The notes beneath the pieces were generated by a model, which had not been told where the DNA came from, searched no databases, and was given only the letters and a program-made list of their open reading frames with translations. A stretch of DNA of 64,000 nt. Origin: Ascoidea asiatica (lineage: Eukaryota; Ascomycota; Saccharomycetes; Ascoideales; Ascoideaceae). Each line of letters opens with the position of its first letter. Within the stretch, counting starts at the first letter, position 1. Shown one piece after another: positions 31,823 to 43,794 of the stretch. Where the stretch lies: positions 272,096 through 336,095 of the forward strand of contig BCKQ01000012.1 of NCBI GenBank assembly GCA_001600695.1, in the 5' to 3' direction. A program made the position numbers and the translations under genes.

Positions 31823-33715
31823 TTAAAAAGAATGAGAATAACTCCTAATTGAGGTGTATCCAATGATAATTCTTTTCAATGTTTCAATCTCTTCCTCTTT
31901 ATCTTTTTTCGATGGGTTTGAAAATTTAATATCTTCATGGCTTGTATTCAAAAAGTCAATGAAGAATAGCTTTTCATCTTTTACTAAAATATTTCCTGGA
32001 CTTAAATCTCCATGCAAAATTCCCAAGAGGTGAATTTTCTTCAATTTGGAAACTCCTTGTTTCAACAACTCTTCTCTTAGCTTGAATTTTTCCTTATTAT
32101 TCAAATAGTTAAAATTACTTTGAAAGGATACAGACCATAATGAATCGCCACAATCTTCCATGATCAAAATTGGTCCATTGATCATTCTCAATTTTCTTTT
32201 TAAACAATATTTTTGAGAATTATCAATGAAAAATTGATTGTAATAAATTAGTCTAGGTATAATTTCTCCTTGATATTTTTTTAATTTACTGTAAATTTCA
32301 ATTTCATGTTCATATATTTCCATTGGTGTTTTAAATTTCTTCGGAATTATAAAAGGATCTAATATTTTTACTATGCATTTTTCATCTTGGAGATATTCAA
32401 TATCTTTGATGTCTTTAATATTTTTGATATCTATTATATTTTTGAAATCTTTAAAATCTTTCAATAATTTACTAATAATACTTTTAGAAACAGAAATAAC
32501 TTGGGAATTTTTAACTTCTCCTAATTTTCTAAAATATCCTTCATGTGATATTATTTGAATCGGTAAACTCTTAACTTTATATCTATTACCATCACAAGTA
32601 TCCTTATTGATATAGTTACCTTCAAAAGTTCTCATAATATTTTCAAGAATTTCAATAATCCCTAAGTCTACTTTATTACATTTGAGCAAAAAACTTAGAA
32701 AAATTTCTTTTATACCATAATTAAAAATTCCTTCATTGTTGAATTTCAAATATTTAAATTTTATTGGCACAATTTTGTTATTTTTATTATTACTGGGATA
32801 ATTATAAATACTATCAACATTATCAAACTCATTATAACCAAATAAGGTTAAATTTTTATCTGTTGAGATAATTTCAAACAAATAAAATGAATCTAAGTCT
32901 CCTAAAATAAAATATTTACTCCCCGAATAGAGTGCATTACAAGTGGCCAGAGATAGATAGTCTAAAATCTCTTCTGATTTTTTTTCGGAAATTGGTTCTG
33001 TGCCAATGCAACTATTATTATCATTACTGTTGAAAACATAATTTAATCCATTGCTCAAATAATCTATTGAACTTGTTATATTGATATTGATATCGGATAT
33101 TAAAAAATCTGAATATTCACTATAAGGTAATCTAGTTTCCAAATTTTTTCCTTTTTCAAGTAAGTCAATTAATGGCAATAATTGTTTGATTATATTTTTC
33201 GAAATCCATTCACTTTCTTGATTTTGAATTATATTTCTTTCATTTCTTTCATTCGTAGTTGACAGAAATGAAGAATTTGAATACGATAAACAGGAATTAA
33301 AAAAGTAATTATTATAATCTTTATTTTTGAATTTAATTAAAATTTCATTAATATTTGTCCCATTATCTTTTAATTTAGCAAACATTTTATTCATTGGGTT
33401 AATGAAACTTTCTAAAAACTCAGTCTCGTTAATCTCTTCACATTCATTTTTCATAGGAACAATATTTAATTGAAGAATTTGTCTTATATTATTGTTTCTA
33501 TCTATATTTGATTTTGGTTCGGTTATTGTAATACTATTGGAGCCATATTCTGATCTAAATTCATGATGTCTTTCAAATTTCCCAGGAACTAGTTGAAACC
33601 ATTCATCAATGATATCAACTACTGTTGTTTCTTCTGAGATCTCTTTGATATAGCTATTATTTCTATAAAGCTGTTCTCTAATCGATTTGATTTCCGAAGG
33701 TATACTAGTTCCCAT
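31823..33715 (-). CDS. Protein-kinase-like protein of unknown family
   Basis: 630 residues. The last third has a kinase fold. VKILDPF (candidate beta-3 Lys) and MEIYEHEIEIYSKL (candidate helix-C Glu) precede the hinge-like GPILIMEDCGDSL. The catalytic loop is LHGDLSPGNILV (near 565, HGD in place of HRD) and the metal site LFFIDF lacks DFG. This is seen in FunK1-like, Bud32-like and other small-molecule or atypical kinases. The first 430 residues match nothing I recognise. A stretch near 245-290 (LSLATCNALYSGSKYFILGD followed by LDSFYLFEI) resembles the pre-kinase region of fungal FunK1/crinkler-type proteins, where a degenerate nuclease fold has been described; that comparison is weak. Function unknown. 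The ATG at 33713-33715 is the only good start. Confidence 0.7.
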   Translation of the reverse strand: MGTSIPSEIKSIREQLYRNNSYIKEISEETTVVDIIDEWFQLVPGKFERHHEFRSEYGSNSITITEPKSNIDRNNNIRQILQLNIVPMKNECEEINETEFLESFINPMNKMFAKLKDNGTNINEILIKFKNKDYNNYFFNSCLSYSNSSFLSTTNERNERNIIQNQESEWISKNIIKQLLPLIDLLEKGKNLETRLPYSEYSDFLISDININITSSIDYLSNGLNYVFNSNDNNSCIGTEPISEKKSEEILDYLSLATCNALYSGSKYFILGDLDSFYLFEIISTDKNLTLFGYNEFDNVDSIYNYPSNNKNNKIVPIKFKYLKFNNEGIFNYGIKEIFLSFLLKCNKVDLGIIEILENIMRTFEGNYINKDTCDGNRYKVKSLPIQIISHEGYFRKLGEVKNSQVISVSKSIISKLLKDFKDFKNIIDIKNIKDIKDIEYLQDEKCIVKILDPFIIPKKFKTPMEIYEHEIEIYSKLKKYQGEIIPRLIYYNQFFIDNSQKYCLKRKLRMINGPILIMEDCGDSLWSVSFQSNFNYLNNKEKFKLREELLKQGVSKLKKIHLLGILHGDLSPGNILVKDEKLFFIDFLNTSHEDIKFSNPSKKDKEEEIETLKRIIIGYTSIRSYSHSF

Positions 33716-35071
33716 TTTATGAATTAATAATTTTCAAATAGTTACTAGATTTGATTTTTCAAAAGGAGATGTGGTTTAATAGTATTTTTTATTACCAAAC
33801 TAAAATGTTTTAAACAGAAAAAAAAAGAATTTATTATTCAGGGATCAAAACAATACAATTTGTAAGATTATATAAGAAACTGAAATATGATAAATCTTTA
33901 GCATTCAGAAATCATTAAAAAAGAAACTTTTTTCCATGAATATTAAGCAAGTGATCAAAAATGCCTCCACATTTTGATCAAATCAACTCTGAACTAAAAT
34001 AAATCGTCATCTTACAATTAGTTTTTTTTTGAAGTATTCAATTGAGTTAAATAAGGTTAATTTCAACAAATTCAATATAAAAATACAGTAAAATAAAAAA
34101 GTCCAGATCAAGGTGAACTCCGAAGTTTTAAGGATAAAATAAAATGCCTTTTCGTCTCTTTCCAAAGAGTCGATATTCTCATATCGATTGAGATGATATT
34201 TGTTTGCCTTCAAAAGACATAATTGCAAAGAAGATTATTCAAGAATCATGATTCTTGATAGGTTTTGCCATGAACCTTTAATAGAATACCGGAAAAAGAG
34301 TATTAGTATCCAATAAAAGAGTTATTATTTTTTGGGATCAAAAAGGTGGATCATATTTTGAAAAAAATATTACAATCAGTAATGTTTGAAAGATGAAGAA
34401 ATGTTTTCGAAATTTATTTTAGGATTTAATATTCAGATATATTGAAAGTTTGAAGTAAATTTTACCCTAAAAATATATATTTATTTACATTACTGATTTA
34501 AATGAGGCAATAATATCTTAAGGGAAAGGCAATTATGGAATAAACATACAAATTTACAAATTCACGAATACAAATTGAGCCATAAACAATGAAAATGCAA
34601 AAGAATGAAGAGCATTTTGAAGAAAATTATAATATTGTTTCATTTAGAAAATAGCCAAAAGTAAAATATACAGAAGAATAACAATACATTACAAGATCGT
34701 GATAAATTAAAAAAATGATAAAAAACAATAGCAAAATGAGATTTTAAAATTAAATTGTAAATAATAGATATAGGGAAAACCTGGATAAACGGTATAGTCT
34801 GAGAAAATAATAAAAAAATTTAAAAAAATAAAAAGCAATGTATTATAATAGAGATAAGAACATTTTAAAAGCAAAGCAAATAAATAGACCAATAAATAGA
34901 CCGATGAATAAATAAATTAAAGAAACAGATAAAAGAAAACTAGAAATTAAGCATTATTTTGAATGAGATATGTATATTAATTGTAATTGAGAATTTTGGA
35001 AACAAATATAAATTTGTTGAATATTTTTTTTGAATGATTTTTTGAATGTTTTGAAGAAATAACTTTGGATT
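33716..35071. other. Intergenic region between two minus-strand genes, no gene seen
   Basis: About 1.36 kb, uniformly AT-rich. ORFs at 34007-34228 and 34707-34892 are hydrophobic or low-complexity without family features. No GC island is evident, unlike most upstream regions here. Confidence 0.55.
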
Positions 35072-37408
35072 CTAAATAAAACCTTTGAGAGAATCTGAAA
35101 AGCTATCATCATTTAAACTTGTATCACTACTTGAAGCAGTTATATTATGTTGAGAAACTTTAGAAGTTACTGGTGCTGCTGAAAGCTTAGAAGGAGAACC
35201 ACCATTATTAGGAAACAGCAGATTTAAAGGTGAAGGAACAACATCATTATTAATGGTATTAATATGACTAAATTGAGAAAAATTAGGATGATTATTATCA
35301 GGTTTTCTAGGAGATGTATTTGTAGATGATGGTCTAGAAGAAGGTCTAGAAGAAGCCCTCGAGGAAGGTCTGGAAGAAAATTTCAATTGTTGTCTTGAAG
35401 AAAGTCCAGAGTTCGGCCTTGAATTTTGTTTTGTCATTAAACTTTTTCTTGGATCATTTGAATTTGAAGGTATAGATTTTCTTTGAGGAACAGAGTTATT
35501 TGAATGAATTTTTAATCTTGCAGATTCAGTTAAATTTGTATAATTTAAAGAATTTTTTGATGTTGAAGAATCAATTGAGATTGAAGAATCAATTGAAGAT
35601 TTACTATCAGGCCTACTTGATTGTTTCAATGGTTTTGTTGGTGTTAAAACTAATTTTTTTGATTTTGAATTTGGAGAATTATTTAAAGAACTATTAATTA
35701 AATTTTTTTTTGAAATTAATTCAGAATTTAAACTAAAATTAGGTTTAGTTGGAGATGAATTATTAGATTCAAATGATTGATCAATTGAATGATCAAAAGA
35801 ACTATTATTACTTTTTTTTGAAGAAACTGAAGGATTTCTTAAATTTATAATACTTGAATTATTTTCAATTGAAGGACTAGATATGGATGAATGATCACTT
35901 GAAAATTTTAGATTATTGAAAGATTTTCTTGGAGATATAACTGGTGGTTTTTTCAAAAATTTATCATTTTCTTTCTTTTGTAGTTTTTCTTTTTTTTCTT
36001 TTTTTTCTAAATTTTTTGCTTTTTTTTTTTCCTCTTTTTTCTTATCTTCTTTAGCTATTTGCTCTTTAATTCTTTCTTCCCTAGCTTTTAGTTCCTTGAC
36101 TTTTTGTTCTTTGGCTATTATTTCTTCTTTAAGTTTTGGTTCTTCTCTTTTAGTTTTTGTTTCTTGAAAATTATTTTTTACTTCTTCTGTTTTATATTTT
36201 ATTTTGTCTGACTTTTCCTTTATTTCATTATCTTTTTGCTCTTGTTTTTTAATATTATTTGAGATTAAAATATCATTTAATAATTTTGAAGAGTAATTAA
36301 ATTCATTTTCAACATTACTATTAATAATATTGCTATTATTACTATTAATATTATTATTATTATTATTACTAGTATTTTTATAATTTAATTGATCATTATT
36401 CATATATTTATTATTATTAATATTATTAAATTCATTAATATCATTTAAAATAAATTTTAAAATTATATTTAAATTTAATAAAATATAAGTTATGAATAAA
36501 AAAGATAATAAAAATATTAAAAAATTTAAAAAATTTATAAATATATAATTATCTATAATATTTGATTTTTCAGTTAAATATAAATCTAATTTAATTGTAT
36601 AATTTATAAAAGGATATACATAATCATTATAGATTAAATTATCTTTTAAATTTTCTAATTTATCTAAACAATTAATAAATAAAATATTTAAAAATTTAAT
36701 ATATTTATTATTTGATATAAATTGAATTAATAAATTAAATAAATCAGATTTAAATTGAGATAAGTTATCATATAAGTTTTTCATTAATTTGTTATCATTG
36801 ATATAACTAGTAATAGAGTTATTTAAAGAATTATAATAATTAAATAAAGGATTATTTTCATAATTTATATTTGATAAATATTGATAAAATTTATTCAGTT
36901 CATATCTTTTAAAGAAATTTTCCCAAAATGAATTATTAGATGAAGAATCAATCGAATCATTTAATGAATTTGAAGATAAATTTTGATTTTTTTCAAAAGT
37001 TTCAAGATTTTGAATATTATAAATACTATTTATAGTTTTTAAATTATCTATATCATTAATTTGATAAGATTCAGATTGTGATTCAGATTCAGATTCAGAT
37101 TTATCTGTTTGTAAATTATTAACAATAGATAATGAAGAAGGTGTAGATAAATCAGTTGATAAAGTTTCAATACCAAAAGGTAATAAATTCATAACATTAT
37201 AAATTTTGAAATTATTTGAGGCAGAATTTAAATTATTTGCATCAGTGATTAAAAGAAGACTATTATTATTATTATCTGAAGAGCTTTTATTTAAATTAGA
37301 ATTAGAACCAGATGATAAAAAATATAAAGAAGGATCTTCAATTAGGATTGTTGTAAAAAATGGTATAAGCCAAGTCACTGCGGTTATCATTAAAAAAGTA
37401 AAAATCAT
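35072..37408 (-). CDS. Unassigned membrane protein with coiled coil and Ser/Arg-rich tail
   Basis: 778 residues with no family I recognise. An N-terminal hydrophobic helix (IFTFLMITAVTWLIPFFTTI) may be a signal anchor. An Asn/Ser-rich region to about residue 285 is followed by a second hydrophobic stretch (FLNFLIFLLSFLFITYILL). Between about 385 and 475 comes a highly charged Lys/Glu region consistent with a coiled coil (KELKAREERIKEQIAKEDKK). The C-terminal 300 residues are Ser-rich with SRPSSRASSRPSSRPSS and many basophilic phosphorylation-type sites. If both hydrophobic stretches span the membrane, the coiled coil and tail lie on the same side as the N terminus. A nuclear-envelope, ER or spindle-pole role is conceivable, but nothing here decides it. 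Confidence 0.7.
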   Translation of the reverse strand: MIFTFLMITAVTWLIPFFTTILIEDPSLYFLSSGSNSNLNKSSSDNNNNSLLLITDANNLNSASNNFKIYNVMNLLPFGIETLSTDLSTPSSLSIVNNLQTDKSESESESQSESYQINDIDNLKTINSIYNIQNLETFEKNQNLSSNSLNDSIDSSSNNSFWENFFKRYELNKFYQYLSNINYENNPLFNYYNSLNNSITSYINDNKLMKNLYDNLSQFKSDLFNLLIQFISNNKYIKFLNILFINCLDKLENLKDNLIYNDYVYPFINYTIKLDLYLTEKSNIIDNYIFINFLNFLIFLLSFLFITYILLNLNIILKFILNDINEFNNINNNKYMNNDQLNYKNTSNNNNNNINSNNSNIINSNVENEFNYSSKLLNDILISNNIKKQEQKDNEIKEKSDKIKYKTEEVKNNFQETKTKREEPKLKEEIIAKEQKVKELKAREERIKEQIAKEDKKKEEKKKAKNLEKKEKKEKLQKKENDKFLKKPPVISPRKSFNNLKFSSDHSSISSPSIENNSSIINLRNPSVSSKKSNNSSFDHSIDQSFESNNSSPTKPNFSLNSELISKKNLINSSLNNSPNSKSKKLVLTPTKPLKQSSRPDSKSSIDSSISIDSSTSKNSLNYTNLTESARLKIHSNNSVPQRKSIPSNSNDPRKSLMTKQNSRPNSGLSSRQQLKFSSRPSSRASSRPSSRPSSTNTSPRKPDNNHPNFSQFSHINTINNDVVPSPLNLLFPNNGGSPSKLSAAPVTSKVSQHNITASSSDTSLNDDSFSDSLKGFI

Positions 37409-38163
37409 TGTTTATTTCATTATTTGCAATGGATATAAAAGTATAATTAAAGGAGATGTAGCTAAGAAGCGTAGATTATTTATGGATTGTTTATTGATAA
37501 TTCTCGAATAATTGTTAATGATGATCCATATGTTTGTGTATATTCTAGTATATTTCCTAGATTATATATATATATTTGTTGAGATTTGTAAATTTGTAAA
37601 TTTGTATATTTGTATATTTGTATATTTGTTTACGTTTGTTTATTAAATTCATTTTGTTTGCTCTGTTCCTGGAATCGCTCAGATCTGTCAAATCTGCTAG
37701 CTTCAAACGTTGGCGACTCATTTCACGAGTCGCGTTTCACGAGTCGTATTTCTTCTGCACACGCAGTTTACTTTTGTGCACAGAAAGCAGAAAATTGGAT
37801 TTTATCAGGGCTCTACTACAGGGGAGTCTGGTAGGGCTCTGGAGAAGTCAATATTAACCCCAGAAGCATGGTACGAGTCAATTAAAAATAAACAGATCAT
37901 GTGCTATATGGAGACCATAAAGTAGGATGTTTTATAAATTGATTCTGGGGTAATTCATCACAGGACAACTTAACGTTACACAAAGAAATAAATAAAAAAA
38001 CAATCTAAGGATATTTAAATAGAATAAACTATCTAAAAGAATATAGGGGATACGAAATAAATAAAAAATATAAAATAATGAGATTGGAATATAATATGAA
38101 AATATTAGAAAAAGGAATATGAAAAGAGAAAAATGACTTTATAATGAGATTTTAATGAAATTA
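37409..38163. promoter_or_regulatory. Upstream region of the membrane-protein gene
   Basis: Contains an 8-bp tandem repeat (37584-37631) and a GC-richer island at about 37660-37880. The island holds CGACTC (37714-37719) facing two CGAGTCG words (37726-37732, 37740-37746); the 12-mer TTTCACGAGTCG is directly repeated 14 bp apart. Overlapping ORFs in three frames here are not supported. Confidence 0.55.
37584..37631. repeat. 8-bp tandem repeat ATTTGTAW x6
   Basis: Copies ATTTGTAA (2), ATTTGTAT (3) and ATTTGTTT (1) follow one another without gaps in noncoding DNA. Confidence 0.9.
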
Positions 38164-40506
38164 TTAAATAAAAAATAAAAGAATTGATGATAATATAATG
38201 AAAAATCTTGAAGCAGTTAAACTATTACCAGAATTAGATTCAACAAATGACATTGAATTTCCTGTTGTTTCAATCAAAGATGAAGTTCCAGTAGCAAATA
38301 CTTTTCCACTATTAGTATCTATGATATTAGTAGCTATAGACGACCTTATAAGAGTAGAAGTTGATAATGTGTCAAAAAAACTCAAACTAACTGTTGGTTC
38401 CATAATTGTATTACCATATTCACTATTAGTTTTATACACTGATCTATTATGACTATCAGTAAATTCTGTTGACTGGATATCTTTTAATGCACCCAATGTT
38501 TTATAATTATATAATGAAGAAGTAAGTTCTCCATTAGAATATCCACTTGCTGAATGTGCTATTGTTATACCGACTGCATTACTTAAATTTGACACATCCG
38601 AAGAAATAGAATTAGAATATACTGTACGTGTGCTTGCTTTATCTGTTAATGTACTTGAGTAGATTGATTCAGTTTCTTTTAATTGAGAATCCACTCCAAC
38701 ACTAGCACTGTCGGAATTAACTAAATCAATTATTTTTAGTAAAGAACTAGAAGAGTCACTAGTTGGAATTGAAGTTGTGAAGCTTGAAATACTTGCTTCA
38801 TAATTTAAGGATTCTGATATAGTTTCAGATTCAGTTTTGAATGCAATTGAATAGCCAGATGAATAAGCATACCTATTTTTAGTTAAAATAGTTGAATATT
38901 TAGTGCTCTCTTCAAAACTATCACTAATTACAGTATTGGAAGTAATTAAGGAATTATATGTTGAAATTTGGATATCTGTCGATAATATCCCTTCAGATTC
39001 ACTTGGAAATGGAAATTGGTTACTTTTAGTCTTTTGGTTTGAATTTGAATTGGATGAAGAATCCGAATTTGTTGATGTGAAAATTGTTGAACTGGGTTCA
39101 GAAGTAGAAACACTAGTTAAAACAACACCATTACTTGAAAGTAAACTGTATAAAAGAGTTTTAGTTATTTCCACTGAACTTCCAAAAGAATCAGTTGGTA
39201 TCGATGTACTAACAGGCATAGTACGAGAAGTTGATGTGGATGGAATTGTTAGCATACTGGAAGAAGAAAAATAAGGTGAAGAAAAATAGGAAACAGTATT
39301 TATAATCTTCGTTTCTAGTTTACTTACCTCTTCGCAAAAGCTTTTACCTATAGTTCCACTGGAGGCTATTTCAGAATAAAATAAAGTTTCTTTTATATTC
39401 ACAGTGCTTCCATCCGAATCAGTACTTGTAATCTCTGTTACAAAAGGAGTACATGCTGAAGAAGAAGAAGAAGAAGTTGAAATTGATACCATAGTCATTG
39501 ATGAATCACACACGCTAGTTTCCATNACACCATTTGAGGTGATTTCCAAATAAGAGAAAGTCTTAGTTGATGTTTCAATATTTCCTTCAGAGTTGGTAGT
39601 AATGATTTCACTAGTTGCTGGAGTGCAATCAAGTTCAATTCTTGAATTTGATGAACCTACAGTACCGCTGGAAGATAAGTNNGTAACAGTTGATAAAGTT
39701 GAGGAAGGTGTAGTTGAACTTCCACAAAAACTAATAATAACTGTTCTGCCAGACGTCACTTTTGAATATGATAATGTTTGAGTTGAAATATAATTATTTC
39801 CAATAGAATCTGTAGTTAAAATTTGAGTTATAAAAGGAGTACATTCACTCTGGGAAAANGGAATAACAAAAGAAGATGAAGAACNAAGTGAAGGATTTGA
39901 AGAATTGCAAAAGATTGTACTGATTTCACCATTAGAAGTTATCTTCGAATAAGATAAAGTTTTAGTGAGTTTAATAATTTGTCCATTGATATTCGTATTC
40001 GATAAAGTGGTAGTAAAAGGAGTGCATTNATTTTTATCAGAAGAAACAATAGCTGATAATTGTGAGGTTGATATTGATTTTGTTGAAGAAATTGATATAN
40101 AGTTGGATTGAGATATACTTGAGGGATATGACCAGTCANTTTTTGATATTAATGAAGGTAATGAAGTTGTTGGANAACAAANGCTAGTCATAATAGTGTT
40201 ATCAGTGATTACTGTTGAGTAGAATAATGTTTCAGTTACAACAGTAGATGACCCAGAAATATCAGTAGTTGTGATGCTAGAAGTTATTGGAGTGCACTCA
40301 CTAACTGTAAGGGATACCAAATCTGACGATGAAGTAATAGCAGGACATAAATTGGTAATAATTGATCCCCCAGAGGTAACTGCAGAGTAGGAAATAGTTT
40401 GTGTAGAAAGAACAGAAGATCCAAAAGCATAGGTAGTAGATATGACAGTGGTTAAGGGAGTACATTCAGCAGCTGAAGTATATAAAGCTATCTTTGCTGA
40501 TGATGC

Positions 40507-40538
<32 letters not shown>

Positions 40539-43500
40539 TTGTAGTGGTGCAAAATTCGGTTATAATACTTCCTTCTGAGGTAACCTCAGAATATGATAAA
40601 GTTTCAGTAGAATATATTGTTGAACCAGAAGAATCAGTGGTAGTAACTGTTGTGGTAAAAGGAGTACATCCAGCAGCAGAAGATGAAACTACTTCAGATG
40701 TAGAAGAAATTGGAGATGTGCAAAATTTGGTAATAATACTTCCTTCTGTGGTAACTTCTGAATATGATAAGGTTTCAGTTGAAACAATTGTGGATCCAGA
40801 AGCATCAGTTGTAGATACAACAGTAGTTAAAGGGGTACATATAGTAGCTGAAGATGAGGAGGAAATTAATTCAGATGATGAAGAAGGAACAGTACAGAAA
40901 CTTGTAATAATGATTCCTTGCGAGGTAACTTGCGAGTAAGATAAAGTTTCAGTTGAAACGATAGAAGAACCATATGCATTAGTAGTAGTCATTGTTGTTG
41001 TTAAAGGAGTACATCCAGTAACTGTCGAAGGAGAGGATGAATATGCAAAAGATGAATAGGCTGAGGAAAGGGTTGAAGCTTCTGCTTCTTTATCACAGAA
41101 GCTAGTTATGATTGTTCCTTTAGAATTAATAGTGGCGTATGATTCAGTTTTCGTGGAGAATATCATCGACCCATCAGTATTTGTGGTAGAAATAATTGTT
41201 GTAAATGGGATACAAATACTTGCTGTGGCTGATATTAATTGGGAAGATAATTTTGATGATTGGGTAGAGACTAACAAGCTTGATGATTCCCCACAGAAAC
41301 TTATAAGTGTAACCCCAGTGGAAAGAAATTCGGAANAAGAAACGGTTTTTGTTGAAATTATTGATGATCCACTTGAATCTGTGGTTGAGATTGTAGTGAC
41401 TAAGGGAGTGCATTTTATTACTAGATTTGGAAGTAATTCTGATGAAGATGAAGCAGATATAGAAATTGATGTGGATGAAGAAAGTGAACTCGAGGCACAA
41501 AAACTCGTTATAATTGTTCCACTAATGGTTTTTTCAGAGAAATATTTCGTTTCAGTTGAATAAACATGATCACCATAATTGTCAGTGGTTGTAACAGTAG
41601 TAGTTAGGGGAGTGNAATTCTCTGCAGAAGTGGAACTGGGTGATTCAGAAGATATAACAAGCGAGCTGTTGGAATACGATACNATTGTTGTAGATAATCC
41701 AATAACGCTTGATTGAGTCTGTGGCGTAGGCAAGGAGCTTATAGTTTGGTAATTTGAAGAATAAGAGCTTGATGTTGTTGGCATGCTTAAAATTGAAGAT
41801 GTTGTTATTCTGCCATTCTTTGGAGTAATGGAACTCAGTAGTTCTGAGGTTATCTCTGAAGAAGAGATTGTATTACCAACAAAGGATGATGAACTGGTGG
41901 ATGAAATGATATTTGTATCAACAAATTTGCTGCTGCTTGAGGAAATTATGCTGGTCGTGCTTGGTTCATTCGAAATTGAAAAACTAATAGAGATACCTGA
42001 AACGATTACTCTACTAGTTGATGATGGGAAAAAAGTGCTTGAAGGCGATGGTATGGTTGTTATTTTTCTTATAGTACTGGTAATTAAACTGGATATTATA
42101 TTGGAAGTTAATAAATTACCGGAGATAATCCGTGATGATATAGTTTGAGAAGGCTTGGAAACAGAGCTACTTAACACGAAATTGCTTTTGATATAATAGG
42201 ATGATTGTGCCATTGAAAACGGTCCTAGAGTAGATAATGTTGAGGCGAGATCAGAATTTGATGAGGAACTCAATGAGTTTGATGAAGTGCTTAATATGTT
42301 TGATTTATCCACACTTGACATATGACTTAAAACCATTGAAGTAGAAGAGCTTGCAATTGAACTGGAAATTGTTTCGATGATCGAGCTTGAAGTTGAAGTG
42401 AAAACTGAATTTTTTAAATTATCAATAGCAGAACTCGAGTCAATATTTGTACGAGAATTGGAGTCTGGAAATACCATGCTGGATATTTGGATGAAAAGAG
42501 TTGAGCTCAAAGATGATATTAAAGGTCTAGAAGAAGTACTAGAAAAGTCTATAATAGCCGAAGAACTATACGAGCTAGATGAGCTATATCCACCAAAAGG
42601 ATAAGCCAAACTAGAAGAACTATATGTGTCTGAATTGCTTAGAGTATTTGAAGGGAATGCTAAATTGGTTGAACTAGAAAAACTAATATAAGAACTTAGA
42701 TGCGATAATGAACTGGAGGTAGATAATGAGCTGGAGGTAGATAAGGAACTGGCCAAAATGGAAGAACTGGGGTGTTGTGAAAAGTTAGACGAACTAGAAG
42801 AGGGTGAAGAAGTAGATGAACTTGATAAAGATGATTTAAATGTAGATGAAGCACTGAAAGAACTTGAGGAACTTGAAAAACCGGGAGGATAAGTAGAACT
42901 GGAAGAATATGATAAACTGGTAGTATATGATGAACTGGAAGGAAATAGTTGTCTAGAAGAACTAGAAGAACCAAAAATATACAAAGCACTTGAAGAAGCT
43001 GATGAACTTGAAGAATCTGAAAATCTTGAAATGAAATTTGAACCTATTGATGTTGAGAGTGAATAACTTGATGTCCTAATTGTCTTGGATAGTATTGTAT
43101 TTGAAGAAGATGAAGAAGCAAAAGTAGAACTAGAAATAAGAATGGATGTTAATACCTTTGAACTAGATTCTATTGATAGAGGAGTTAAAATGCTTTCAGA
43201 GACTGAAATCAAAACTGCACTTGATGTAGTCGGAAATTTTGATGAGGCGTATATCCTAGAAGTGTTAATGATAGAAATTTTTGAGCTAGAAGTCTGTAAA
43301 CTAGAAGACTGTAAAGTTGAAGTATCTGAGCTAGAAGTACTGGGAGTTGTTGTTGTAGTTGTTGTTTTGTGAACATAAGTAATATCCGAGAGTGGAGTTG
43401 TAACAGTCGCTCTACCGCAAGAAGAAGAACCAGAATCATCAGTTGTGCAAGTTTTATAAACAATAGTTGTTAAACCATCAGTGGTTGTGGAACTAGAAGT

Positions 43501-43794
43501 TGTATCAGTGTCAGTAGATGTTGATGTTAAAGTTATAGATACAGTGTGTGAATAAGTAGTTGTTTCGACCTCGCTTGTTGTATAAGTACAAGTATTATCC
43601 TCGCCATCAGAATCATCAGTACACTCAGTTGTTATTGTGACTGGAGTTGTATAAGTTTCAGTGGTTAAGATACAAGTTGTTGTTGTTACTAATACAGTAT
43701 GAGTATTCGTTTTGATGACAGTAATGGTAGCAGCATTGATATATTGAATTAATAAAAACCCCAATAAAAGGAAAGTAAGATTTTTAGAAATCAT
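38164..43794 (-). CDS. GPI-anchored cell-wall adhesin, paralogue B
   Basis: 1876 residues with several ambiguous residues because the DNA has scattered N. Same plan as paralogue A: signal peptide (FLLLGFLLIQYINA), a Thr-rich N-terminal domain to about 145 with matching Cys, and a C-terminal GPI-type tail (ESNSGNSLTASRFF then hydrophobic). The central part differs. A Ser-rich stalk of more than 550 residues is followed by about 12 diverged Cys-bounded units (CTPLTT ... FC) plus one degenerate unit without Cys. The YSSGS repeats that dominate the end of A are almost absent, with one trace (YAYSSGYSIAF). Over the 5' coding end the DNA is nearly identical to A, while the repeats differ much more. 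This indicates recent duplication or gene conversion at the N terminus. Confidence 0.86.
39325..41620 (-). repeat. Diverged Cys-bounded adhesin repeats (about 12 units)
   Basis: Units open CTP and close with a Cys about 40 residues later, with Ser-rich spacers of varying length. They are more diverged from one another than the units of paralogue A. All the N bases of this gene fall inside or next to this block. Boundaries are approximate. Confidence 0.8.
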
